From Rhodospirillaceae bacterium UBA6608 (GTDB lineage Bacteria > Pseudomonadota > Alphaproteobacteria > Rhodospirillales_A > Casp-alpha2), in contig DJHY01000014.1 of NCBI GenBank assembly GCA_002433335.1, positions 4,762-11,687 of the forward strand: 6,926 nucleotides of DNA, written 5' to 3'. Position 1 is the first letter of the stretch. Every line of letters starts with the position of its first letter. The position numbers and the translations under genes are program-made. A model generated the notes under the pieces. The model saw only the letters and a list, made by a program, of their open reading frames with translations, ran no database searches and was not told the origin of the DNA. Shown here one piece after another: positions 1 through 6,566 of the stretch.

Positions 1-1352
<1,352 letters not shown>

Positions 1353-1388
1353 TCACGCTCGTTTCAAAGTCTTGGTCAATGGGCCGCA

Positions 1389-1401
1389 GACCGGCCCGGT
1401 C
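1389..1401. repeat. 13-bp palindrome between recF and gyrB
   Basis: GACCGG-C-CCGGTC is a perfect inverted repeat (6-bp arms, one central base) in the 78-base recF-gyrB gap, about 43-55 bases before the gyrB start codon. It has no T-tract, so it is unlikely to be a terminator. It could be a protein-binding site or a small mRNA hairpin, or chance in GC-rich DNA. No good promoter is visible in this gap, although TTGACC occurs twice. Confidence 0.3.
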
Positions 1402-1424
1402 AAATCTATCGGTTAATCGGTGTG

Positions 1425-2579
1425 TTACACATCCCGGCGCTCGACGGTGGCATCCGCCACCTGAAAGAACGCCGCCCGCCCGGCCAGGGGGGCGAACAAT
1501 TCCAGGTCCGTGCCGGTCATCCAGGCCTGCAGGCCCAGGGCTTCAATCTCGGCGAACAGGGCGGCGCGGCGGTCGGCATCCAGATGCGCCGCCACTTCGT
1601 CCAGCAACAGGATCGGGGCGCGGCCCCGTTCCGCCGCCTGCAGCCGGGCCTGGGCCAGGACCAGGGAAATCAACAGGGCCTTTTGCTCGCCGGTCGAACA
1701 GTCCGACGCCGGACGCCCCCGGCTTTTGTATTCGACATAAAGGTCCGAACGATGCGGGCCGTTGGCCGTGCGGCCGCTGTCGCCATCGCGGCCCCGGGCC
1801 GATTTCAAGGCCGCCTTCAAGCGGTCTTCGGCATCCAGGGCCGAGCCCTGGGTCAACCAGGCTTCGACCTCGCCCTCGACCGCCAGATCGGCGGCGGGGA
1901 ACGGGCCGTCCTCGAACGCCGCCAATTGGCCGGCCAGGCGCCCGGCCATGTCAAGCCGCGCCGCCGCGATGGCGACGCCGCGTTCGGCCATGGTCGCTTC
2001 CAGCGCCGACACCCAGGCATCGTCGGCAGCCGCGCGCGAGGTCAGCAACCGCAGCCGTTCACGCATCGCCTGCTCGTACCCGCCGACGCGACCGGCATGG
2101 GCAGCATCCCGCCCGAACACCAACCGGTCCAAAAACCGGCGGCGGGCCGAAGCCCCATCCAGGAACAGTCGGTCCATCTGCGGCGTCAGCCACTGCAAGG
2201 AAATATGTTCGGACAAAGCGGCCTGGGCGCGTTGCGGCTCGCCGTCGACGCGGACCACCCGTTTTTCATTTTCGCCCGGAGCCATCGGCGCGGCCAAGCC
2301 GGTGCCCAGGTCCGTCTCGCCGTCCGGCCCATCAACGGTCGCCGCCACGGCCCAGGGGCGGATCGGCCCGTCGGGGCCTTCGCCCGCATCGCGGCGCGCG
2401 GCCTCGCTCAAACGGGCCCGGCGCAGGCCACGGCCCGGCACCAGGAACGACAAAGCTTCCAGAATGTTGGTTTTACCGGCACCGTTCGGCCCGGCCAGCA
2501 CGACCGGCCCGACGGGGGCTTCCAGGCGCAGGGCGGCATAGCAGCGGAAATCGGTCAGCGTCAGCCGCCGCACCGCCAA
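1425..2579 (-). CDS. recF: DNA replication and repair protein RecF
   Basis: RecF is an SMC/ABC-like ATPase that binds gapped DNA and, with RecO and RecR, helps load RecA during gap repair and replication restart. The 384-residue product has the expected motifs: Walker A GPNGAGKT (30-37), the GPHRSDL motif (275-281), the ABC signature STGEQK (295-300) and Walker B ILLLDE (323-328), with D327 and E328 for Mg binding and catalysis. The length is normal for the family (about 360-390). There is no ATG near the start. TTG at 2579 and GTG at 2573 are both possible, GTG having a GGCGGA five bases upstream. The usual FRNY motif near the N-terminus reads FRCY (11-14). The gene starts 82 bases after dnaN, with no terminator between; a small hairpin (GCCGC-CGGA-GCGGC, 2608-2621) lies in the gap. 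Function is very sure; the exact start is not. Confidence 0.96.
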   Translation of the reverse strand: MAVRRLTLTDFRCYAALRLEAPVGPVVLAGPNGAGKTNILEALSFLVPGRGLRRARLSEAARRDAGEGPDGPIRPWAVAATVDGPDGETDLGTGLAAPMAPGENEKRVVRVDGEPQRAQAALSEHISLQWLTPQMDRLFLDGASARRRFLDRLVFGRDAAHAGRVGGYEQAMRERLRLLTSRAAADDAWVSALEATMAERGVAIAAARLDMAGRLAGQLAAFEDGPFPAADLAVEGEVEAWLTQGSALDAEDRLKAALKSARGRDGDSGRTANGPHRSDLYVEYKSRGRPASDCSTGEQKALLISLVLAQARLQAAERGRAPILLLDEVAAHLDADRRAALFAEIEALGLQAWMTGTDLELFAPLAGRAAFFQVADATVERRDV

Positions 2580-2661
2580 TCCGCCCGCGCTGGCAGAGTC
2601 CGGAACCGCCGCCGGAGCGGCATATGTGGGTTGGACGTACAGAGCCGTTCCTTAAAACCCG

Positions 2662-3777
2662 TTACACACGCATGGGCATCAGCACGAACAAGGCGCTGTC
2701 GTCGCCGGTTTCGCGCAACACCGTCGGCGAGGCCGCGTCGGCCATGGCCAACGACGCCGTGTCGCCTTCGATCTGACGGGTGATGTCCAGGAGATAGGCC
2801 GAATTGAACCCGATCTCCAGGCCGTCGCCGTTGTAATCCACTTCCAGCTCTTCCTCGGCCAAGCCGTGTTCGGGGCTGGAAGCCGACAGCTTGAGCACGC
2901 CGGAGCCGAGGGTCAGCTTCACCGCCCGCGACTTTTCCGAGCTGATCGCCGACACGCGGTCGACCGCATCGGCCAGCAGTTTGCGATCGACATCGAGCAT
3001 CTTGTCGTTGTCGCGCGGAATGACCCGCTCATAGTCGGGGAAGGTGCCGTCGATCAGCTTCGAGGTAATGACGATCTGGTCCAGGGCGAACCGCGCCTTG
3101 GTTTCCGACAGGCCGACGAACACGTCGCCGACGCTTTCGTCGATCAGCTTGCCCAACTCGGTCACGACCTTGCGCGGCAGGATCACGCCGGGGATGCCGT
3201 CGGCCCCTTCGGGCAGCGGCACTTCGGCCGAGGCCAAGCGGTGACCGTCGGTCGCCACGGCGCGCAGGATCTTGGTCCCGTCCCGCTCGGCGACATGCAG
3301 GTAGATGCCGTTCAGGTAATAACGCGTTTCCTCGGTCGAGATCGCAAACCGAGTGCGGTCCAGAAGGGTGTTCAGGTCATGCACCGGCATCTGGAACTGA
3401 TGCGGCAGTTCGCCCGAACCCAGAACCGGGAAATCCTCGGTCGGCAGGCAGGAAAGCGCGAATCGGGAGCGCCCGGCCTTGATCACCAACTGGCCCTCGG
3501 GCTCTTTTTCCATGACCACCTGGGCGCCGTCCGGCAGCTTGCGGACGATGTCGTACAGGGTATGGGCCGGGGCCGTGGTCGCGCCCGGCTCGGCAACCTC
3601 GGCATCGACGCTTTCGACGATGTCCAGGTCCATGTCCGTCGCGTTCAACGCCAGCTTGCCGTCGCCGGCTTCGATCTTCACGTTCGACAGGATGGGGATG
3701 GTATTGCGGCGCTCTACAACGCTTTGCACGTGCCCAAGGCACTTCAACAAGGCGGCCCGCTCGATTGTAAGTTTCAT
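2662..3777 (-). CDS. dnaN: DNA polymerase III sliding clamp (beta subunit)
   Basis: DnaN is the ring-shaped beta clamp that tethers polymerase III to DNA and is the docking platform for clamp-binding proteins, including the DnaA-inactivating factor Hda. The 371-residue product is full length (E. coli 366). It starts with MKLTIERAALLKCL and has NTIPILSNV (25-33), RYYLNG (152-157), ATDGHRLA (175-182) and LIDGTFPDY (241-249), and it ends in MPMRV, matching the E. coli MPMRL tail. The 175-182 block and the C-terminal MPM line the hydrophobic pocket that receives clamp-binding motifs. The reading frame stays open upstream to 3948, but that extension is not like DnaN, so the ATG at 3777 is used. 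Its Shine-Dalgarno is weak, and seven T's lie in the mRNA strand about 24 bases upstream. The gene has its own candidate promoter at 3978-3986. Confidence 0.98.
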   Translation of the reverse strand: MKLTIERAALLKCLGHVQSVVERRNTIPILSNVKIEAGDGKLALNATDMDLDIVESVDAEVAEPGATTAPAHTLYDIVRKLPDGAQVVMEKEPEGQLVIKAGRSRFALSCLPTEDFPVLGSGELPHQFQMPVHDLNTLLDRTRFAISTEETRYYLNGIYLHVAERDGTKILRAVATDGHRLASAEVPLPEGADGIPGVILPRKVVTELGKLIDESVGDVFVGLSETKARFALDQIVITSKLIDGTFPDYERVIPRDNDKMLDVDRKLLADAVDRVSAISSEKSRAVKLTLGSGVLKLSASSPEHGLAEEELEVDYNGDGLEIGFNSAYLLDITRQIEGDTASLAMADAASPTVLRETGDDSALFVLMPMRV

Positions 3778-3940
3778 TATCTGCCGTCTATCGCCGTTCA
3801 AAAAAACTTGTCGTTCCCACACTTCCGCCGGGGTTGGAAACACCCCCTCCCGGCCCGCTGCGGGGCCCGGATTAGGGCTGTCGAAACCGACCGCCCCGGG
3901 CATCGAAATCCTTGTCCGAAGCCCCCACCGGAAGCAGTGT

Positions 3941-3964
3941 GAAGGCACCCGGACGGGTGCCTTC
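3941..3964 (-). other. Perfect 10-bp stem-loop at start of dnaN leader
   Basis: GAAGGCACCC and GGGTGCCTTC pair perfectly around a 4-base loop (GTCC on the minus strand). No T-tract follows on either strand, so it is not a standard intrinsic terminator. It lies just downstream of the candidate dnaN -10 element and would sit within roughly 10 bases of the 5' end of that transcript. Such 5'-terminal hairpins are known to protect some bacterial mRNAs from decay that starts at the 5' end; that role here is inference. An alternative is partial attenuation of read-through from dnaA. Confidence 0.6.
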
Positions 3965-3977
3965 GGACTACCGCGGC

Positions 3978-3986
3978 ATTATAGCA
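3978..3986 (-). promoter_or_regulatory. Extended -10 promoter element, candidate dnaN promoter
   Basis: On the minus strand the sequence reads TGC-TATAAT, a perfect match to the extended -10 consensus TGnTATAAT. The region expected to hold the -35 box reads CTTCGG or TTCGGA, a poor match, which is typical when an extended -10 is present. Transcription would start near 3971, giving a dnaN leader of about 194 bases. A GANTC site (3997-4001) falls within the spacer next to the -35 region. Confidence 0.55.
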
Positions 3987-4010
3987 GAAGGCCTTGGATT
4001 CCGAAGCCTT

Positions 4011-4049
4011 TTCCCCACGATTCAGGGGCCTGCGACGGGCCGTGGGAAA
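4011..4049 (-). other. Stem-loop downstream of dnaA
   Basis: TTTCCCACG and CGTGGGGAAA (minus strand) can pair with one bulged G around a loop of about 21 bases, some 35-70 bases after the dnaA stop. The downstream side continues with GGCTTCGG rather than a T-run, so it is not a strong intrinsic terminator. It may stabilise the 3' end of the dnaA mRNA or slow polymerase before the dnaN promoter. Confidence 0.35.
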
Positions 4050-4083
4050 GCAGGTCGATGGAACGGGAAGAAAGCGCCGTTGC

Positions 4084-5487
4084 TCAGCCTTCGAGCATGC
4101 GGCGCAGCAGTTCGACGTCTTCGTTGAAGCTGGAATCCTGCTCGCGCAGTTCCTCCACCTTCTTGACCGCGTGCATCACCGTGGTGTGGTCGCGGCCGCC
4201 GAACTTGCGCCCGATTTCAGGCAGCGAGCGGGACGTCAGTTGCTTCGACAGGTACATCGCGACCTGACGGGGCCGCGCGACCGAGCGCGCCCGGCGGGCC
4301 GAATGCATGTCCGAGACGCGGATGTTGAAATGGGTCGACACGCGCTTTTGGATTTCCTCGATGGTGACCCGGCGTTCGGACGCCTTCAGCAGGTCGTGCA
4401 ACACGTCCTGGCTGGTTTCCAGGGTGATGTCGCGACCGACCAGCTGGTGGTGGGCGACGACCCGGTTGAGGGCGCCCTCAAGCTCGCGCACGTTCGAGGT
4501 GATTTTATGGGCCAGGAATTCCATGACCTTCAACGGCACGTCCACGCCCATCTGTTCGCCCTTGGCCTGAAGAATGCCCAGGCGCAGCTCGTAGGTGGTG
4601 GCATGAATGTCGGCGACGAGGCCGCAGTTGAGACGCGAAATCAGACGCTCTTCCATGCCTTCCAGGTCGTTGGGCGACTTGTCGGCGGAGATCACGATCT
4701 GACGGCCCTGGTCGACCAGCGAATTGAAGGTGTGGAAGAACTCTTCCTGGGTCGATTCTTTCCCGGAAATGAACTGTACGTCGTCGACCATCAGCACGTC
4801 GACGGAGCGGAACTGTTCCTTGAAATCGACCGTGTTGTGTTCGCGCAGCGCACGAACGAAACGGTACATGAATTTTTCCGCCGACAGATAGATCACCGAG
4901 CGGTCGGGGCGCGTCTTGCGCAGATGCCAGGCGATGGCATGCATCAAGTGCGTCTTACCCAGGCCGACGCCGCCGTAAAGGAACAGCGGGTTGAACGGCA
5001 CCACATCGGCCTCGGCCACGCGGCGCGCGGCGGCATAGGCGAATTCGTTCGGCTTACCGACGACGAAACGATCAAAGGTATAGCGGGCATCCAACGGCGC
5101 GCCGATATCGTCGCTGTACAGGCCGTTGCCGGAAACGGGGGCGCAGGGCGCAGCCTCTTCCTTGCGCGCTTCGGCGGGCTTGGTTTCGGCGCGGGCGGGC
5201 GATCCGTGTTCCTGATGGATGACCACGTCCAGACCGCCGTTCATGCCGCGGCCTTCCAGCAGCTCCGACAGGCGATCCTGATAATGGGCCTGGATCCATT
5301 CGCGCATAAAGCGGGTCGGAACCCCGGTGCGCACGGAAGCGCCTTCGCGCCCCAGAAGGCGCATCGGTTTGATCCAGCTTTGATACGAGGCTTCGCCGAT
5401 TTCGGCGCGCAGAGATTCACAAATTTCTGTCCAGGCTTCCTGCAGATCCTGGTTCGGCTCTAACTCACGGCCTTGTTGTTCCGTCAT
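4084..5487 (-). CDS. dnaA: Chromosomal replication initiator protein DnaA
   Basis: DnaA is the AAA+ initiator that binds DnaA boxes, forms an ATP-dependent filament at oriC, melts the duplex and recruits the helicase. The product has 467 residues, the same as E. coli, and key residues fall at the same numbers. Domain I (about 1-90) is the helicase/partner-binding part with SYQSWIKPM; domain II (about 92-133) is a low-complexity linker. Domain III has Walker A GGVGLGKT (172-179, K178), Walker B VLMVDD (231-236), sensor 1 SAD (267-269), the arginine finger region ERLISR (R285) and sensor 2 SNVRELEG (R334). Domain IV holds the DNA-binding signature GRKFGGRDHTTVMHA (426-440). The ATG at 5487 has a modest GGTGG four bases upstream. 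The gene sits behind a long non-coding leader, which suggests regulation at the level of both promoter and 5' UTR. Confidence 0.98.
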   Translation of the reverse strand: MTEQQGRELEPNQDLQEAWTEICESLRAEIGEASYQSWIKPMRLLGREGASVRTGVPTRFMREWIQAHYQDRLSELLEGRGMNGGLDVVIHQEHGSPARAETKPAEARKEEAAPCAPVSGNGLYSDDIGAPLDARYTFDRFVVGKPNEFAYAAARRVAEADVVPFNPLFLYGGVGLGKTHLMHAIAWHLRKTRPDRSVIYLSAEKFMYRFVRALREHNTVDFKEQFRSVDVLMVDDVQFISGKESTQEEFFHTFNSLVDQGRQIVISADKSPNDLEGMEERLISRLNCGLVADIHATTYELRLGILQAKGEQMGVDVPLKVMEFLAHKITSNVRELEGALNRVVAHHQLVGRDITLETSQDVLHDLLKASERRVTIEEIQKRVSTHFNIRVSDMHSARRARSVARPRQVAMYLSKQLTSRSLPEIGRKFGGRDHTTVMHAVKKVEELREQDSSFNEDVELLRRMLEG

Positions 5488-5506
5488 CTTGCCACCAACG
5501 TAGGTC

Positions 5507-5585
5507 CCGCCAATGAGGCGGTGTTCGTTATCGTTATCGGGACCGCGAACTTTTGTTCGTCGACCCCTCCCTGGTTGCGAGGAGG
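5507..5585 (-). promoter_or_regulatory. Structured dnaA 5' leader with three short stem-loops
   Basis: Three perfect short inverted repeats lie within 100 bases upstream of the dnaA ATG: CCGCC/GGCGG with a 5-base loop (5507-5521), CGAAC/GTTCG with a TTTT loop on the plus strand (5546-5559), and CCTCC/GGAGG with a 10-base loop (5566-5585). In the mRNA the last one joins CACCUCCU, identical to the 16S rRNA anti-Shine-Dalgarno core, to a GGGAGGGG run that is a Shine-Dalgarno-like sequence with no start codon at working distance. The tandem CGATAACGATAACG lies between the first two. In Caulobacter the dnaA 5' UTR controls translation with nutrient status; a similar role here is inference. Confidence 0.4.
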
Positions 5586-5660
5586 TGCGGTAAACCGGCG
5601 GGGGACATCCACCGGCGGTGTCGCCACGGGGAACGCCTGGAGCAATTTTTCACCGCGATT

Positions 5661-5678
5661 GGAACCTGTTCCGGTTCC
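5661..5678. repeat. Inverted repeat in dnaA upstream region
   Basis: GGAACC and GGTTCC form a 6-bp inverted repeat around TGTTCC, about 175-190 bases before the dnaA start. It could be an RNA stem-loop in a long dnaA leader or an operator. It does not match the GTTC-N7-GTTC LexA box of alphaproteobacteria. Confidence 0.3.
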
Positions 5679-5780
5679 TTCACGTCACCATCTCTCTAGA
5701 GCCGCAAGAGACAGCGCCGTATCAACGGCAAACAGCCCAGACCCAGTCCGCGACACACCCCCCTAGTGCTTGGCTTTTCG

Positions 5781-5830
5781 CCAATTATTGAAAAACGAAT
5801 ACTTAAGATATTCAAATAACGTCAAATAAA
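5781..5830 (-). promoter_or_regulatory. AT-rich island, candidate dnaA promoter region
   Basis: By count 39 of 50 bases are A or T, in a window that is otherwise GC-rich. On the minus strand TTGACG (5825-5820) is followed after 18 bases by TATTCG (5801-5796), a decent -35 box with a poor -10 box. Two copies of TCAAATAA (5812-5819 and 5822-5829) are spaced ten bases apart, and a CTTAAG core lies within a near-palindrome (GAATA...TATTC). If used, the promoter would give a dnaA leader of about 300 bases. An AT-rich unwinding element is an alternative reading, but nearby DnaA boxes are missing. Confidence 0.35.
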
Positions 5831-5837
5831 CCGACTT

Positions 5838-5857
5838 GATGTGACTGATGTCACATC
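5838..5857. promoter_or_regulatory. CRP/FNR-family type palindromic site
   Basis: GATGTGAC-TGAT-GTCACATC is a perfect inverted repeat with 8-bp arms. Its core is TGTGA-N6-TCACA (5840-5855), the exact consensus of E. coli CRP, also close to sites of cAMP-responsive CRP-family regulators in alphaproteobacteria. It lies just upstream of the AT-rich island; its centre (5847.5) would be about 58-60 bases before the start predicted from the TTGACG/TATTCG pair, near the classic class I activator position. Which protein binds is not known from the sequence. Confidence 0.55.
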
Positions 5858-5930
5858 GCTGCGAAAAGAAAAAAGGTTGGTCAGGTCTTTGAAGGTCCTT
5901 CCTCTTTTCCGGCCTGCGTCGGCTGAATGG

Positions 5931-6103
5931 GATTCTATTGATTCCGCCAACGGGCACGGAGGCCCCAGCGGCGATGGGGATATTACGGACGTGTTCCCGC
6001 GATGGCAATGAGACGAATCGCGAACGTCGCCCAATTTTGCAAAATATTTCCCTTGACAAAAATCGGCCCGAGAGTCCGTCCGAGGCCCTTTCGAACATGA
6101 ATC
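5931..6103. promoter_or_regulatory. Cluster of five GANTC (CcrM-type methylation) sites
   Basis: GANTC occurs at 5931-5935, 5940-5944, 6015-6019, 6072-6076 and 6099-6103, five sites in 173 bases, while none is seen from 5488 to 5929 and the coding regions have roughly one per few hundred bases. GANTC is the target of CcrM, the cell-cycle adenine methyltransferase of many alphaproteobacteria. Whether this organism has CcrM cannot be seen from the window. Confidence 0.45.
6034..6045. repeat. 12-bp perfect palindrome ATTTTGCAAAAT
   Basis: ATTTTGCAAAAT reads the same on both strands and lies in a small AT-rich patch just beyond the rpsT terminator. A TTGACA on the plus strand (6053-6058) lies nearby, but no -10 box follows at the right distance. 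The palindrome may be an operator or simple AT-rich sequence; I do not recognise its binding protein. Confidence 0.3.
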
Positions 6104-6112
6104 TCAGCAATG

Positions 6113-6141
6113 AAAAAGGCCGCGCAAAATGCGCGGCCTTT
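6113..6141 (-). terminator. Intrinsic terminator of rpsT
   Basis: On the minus strand a perfect 12-bp stem (AAAGGCCGCGCA with TGCGCGGCCTTT) around a TTT loop is followed directly by more T's, giving a run of five (the last three stem bases plus two). It begins about 30 bases after the rpsT stop codon. Its A/T symmetric ends could make it work in both directions, but no plus-strand gene needs it. It separates rpsT from the dnaA region. Confidence 0.88.
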
Positions 6142-6171
6142 CGCCATTTCTGTGCTCGGAAACGGGGTCGC

Positions 6172-6438
6172 TTACGCGGCCATTTCCTTGATCCGCTTCG
6201 CCAGGCGGGACAGCTTGCGGGACGCCATGTTGGCGTGCAGCACGCCCTTCTGAGCGCCACGCGCGATCATCGGCTGGGCCGCTTTGAAAGCAGCCTGCGC
6301 GACGGCCTGATCGCCACCGGCGATGGCTTCTTCGACCTTGCGGATCGAGGTCCGCACCGCGCTCAGGCGGATGCGGTTGACCTGCGTACGACGCGCGGTC
6401 TGACGAATACGTTTCTTTGCCGAGGCATGATGTGCCAT
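6172..6438 (-). CDS. rpsT: 30S ribosomal protein S20
   Basis: S20 is a primary-binding protein of the small ribosomal subunit that contacts 16S rRNA and aids 30S assembly. The 88-residue, highly basic product begins [17 protein letters not shown] and keeps the family pattern of long helices: [19 protein letters not shown], then [20 protein letters not shown] near the C-terminus. Length is typical (about 85-90). The ATG at 6438 has an AAAAGGG ribosome-binding site seven bases upstream, the best such site in the window. The gene is monocistronic: its own promoter lies at 6483-6511 and a strong terminator follows. The position between an enoyl-CoA hydratase gene and dnaA is common in alphaproteobacteria. 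Confidence 0.97.
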   Translation of the reverse strand: MAHHASAKKRIRQTARRTQVNRIRLSAVRTSIRKVEEAIAGGDQAVAQAAFKAAQPMIARGAQKGVLHANMASRKLSRLAKRIKEMAA

Positions 6439-6482
6439 CTGGACACCCTTTTCTTACTTTGGGTCTGAATTCGGAAGGCGCG

Positions 6483-6511
6483 GTTATATCGACGCCTCGG
6501 ACCCAGGTCAA
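6483..6511 (-). promoter_or_regulatory. Sigma70-type promoter of rpsT
   Basis: On the minus strand TTGACC (6511-6506) and TATAAC (6488-6483) are separated by exactly 17 bases, each box one base from consensus. Transcription would begin near 6476, giving a leader of about 38 bases before the rpsT ATG. Such a strong promoter suits a ribosomal protein gene. Confidence 0.82.
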
Positions 6512-6512
6512 G

Positions 6513-6550
6513 CCCGGAAAACGTAGGCCGTGAAAGGCCTTTTTTCCGGG
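6513..6550 (-). terminator. Nested hairpin after enoyl-CoA hydratase gene
   Basis: An outer stem CCCGGAAAA/TTTTCCGGG (6513-6521 with 6542-6550) encloses an inner stem AGGCC/GGCCT (6525-6529 with 6536-6540) and a 6-base loop. It starts 17 bases after the hydratase stop. On the minus strand the inner hairpin is followed by TACGTTTT, an imperfect T-tract; on the plus strand it is followed by six T's. It probably ends hydratase transcription just before the rpsT -35 box, which begins two bases beyond the hairpin. Confidence 0.55.
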
Positions 6551-6566
6551 CGCCCGGGCGATTGCC

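Larger units (their letters stand above)
3778..4083. other. dnaA-dnaN intergenic region
   Basis: This 306-base gap has no convincing gene. Along the minus strand it contains a long stem-loop soon after the dnaA stop, two GANTC sites (3997-4001 and 4019-4023), an extended -10 element, a perfect 10-bp hairpin and then a GC-rich leader of about 150 bases to the dnaN ATG. An open frame upstream of dnaN (to 3948) looks like an uninterrupted non-coding stretch, since it lacks any DnaN-like residue before MKLTI. The layout suggests that dnaN has its own promoter and a long 5' UTR. Confidence 0.7.
5488..6112. other. Long non-coding region between rpsT and dnaA
   Basis: About 625 bases lie between the rpsT terminator and the dnaA start. 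No reading frame in it looks like a gene. On the dnaA side (5488-5700) it is GC-rich with several short stem-loops; in the middle (5781-5830) it is AT-rich; next to that is a CRP-type palindrome; the rpsT side (5931-6103) has five GANTC sites and a 12-bp palindrome. I saw no TTATCCACA-type DnaA box. The region most likely holds the dnaA promoter or promoters and a long regulatory leader. Confidence 0.75.

Noticed and set aside
1413..1427. TTAA-N7-GTTA as a CtrA box near gyrB
   Set aside because: The second half-site deviates from TTAA and overlaps the recF stop codon; the match is too weak to claim.
2661..2668. GTTACACA shared by the 3' ends of recF (1424-1431) and dnaN
   Set aside because: Both copies come from a final Val codon plus TAA stop; eight bases twice is likely chance.
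3778..3948. N-terminal extension of DnaN by 57 residues from a start at 3948
   Set aside because: DnaN proteins start at MKLTI; the extension has no family similarity and would begin inside the 10-bp hairpin of the leader.
5546..5559. CGAAC-N4-GTTCG as a LexA operator before dnaA
   Set aside because: It fits the Gram-positive LexA box, but alphaproteobacterial LexA uses GTTC-N7-GTTC. A short RNA hairpin is the simpler reading.
5473..5766. Plus-strand open frame of 97 codons across the dnaA start
   Set aside because: It has no ribosome-binding site or recognisable domain, and it covers the structured dnaA leader.
6053..6058. Plus-strand TTGACA as a promoter
   Set aside because: The bases 16-18 positions downstream are GC-rich with no -10 box, and no plus-strand gene follows.
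5763..6260. Minus-strand open frame of 165 codons between rpsT and dnaA
   Set aside because: It begins inside rpsT in another frame, crosses the rpsT terminator and the regulatory region, and its sequence looks like translated non-coding DNA.
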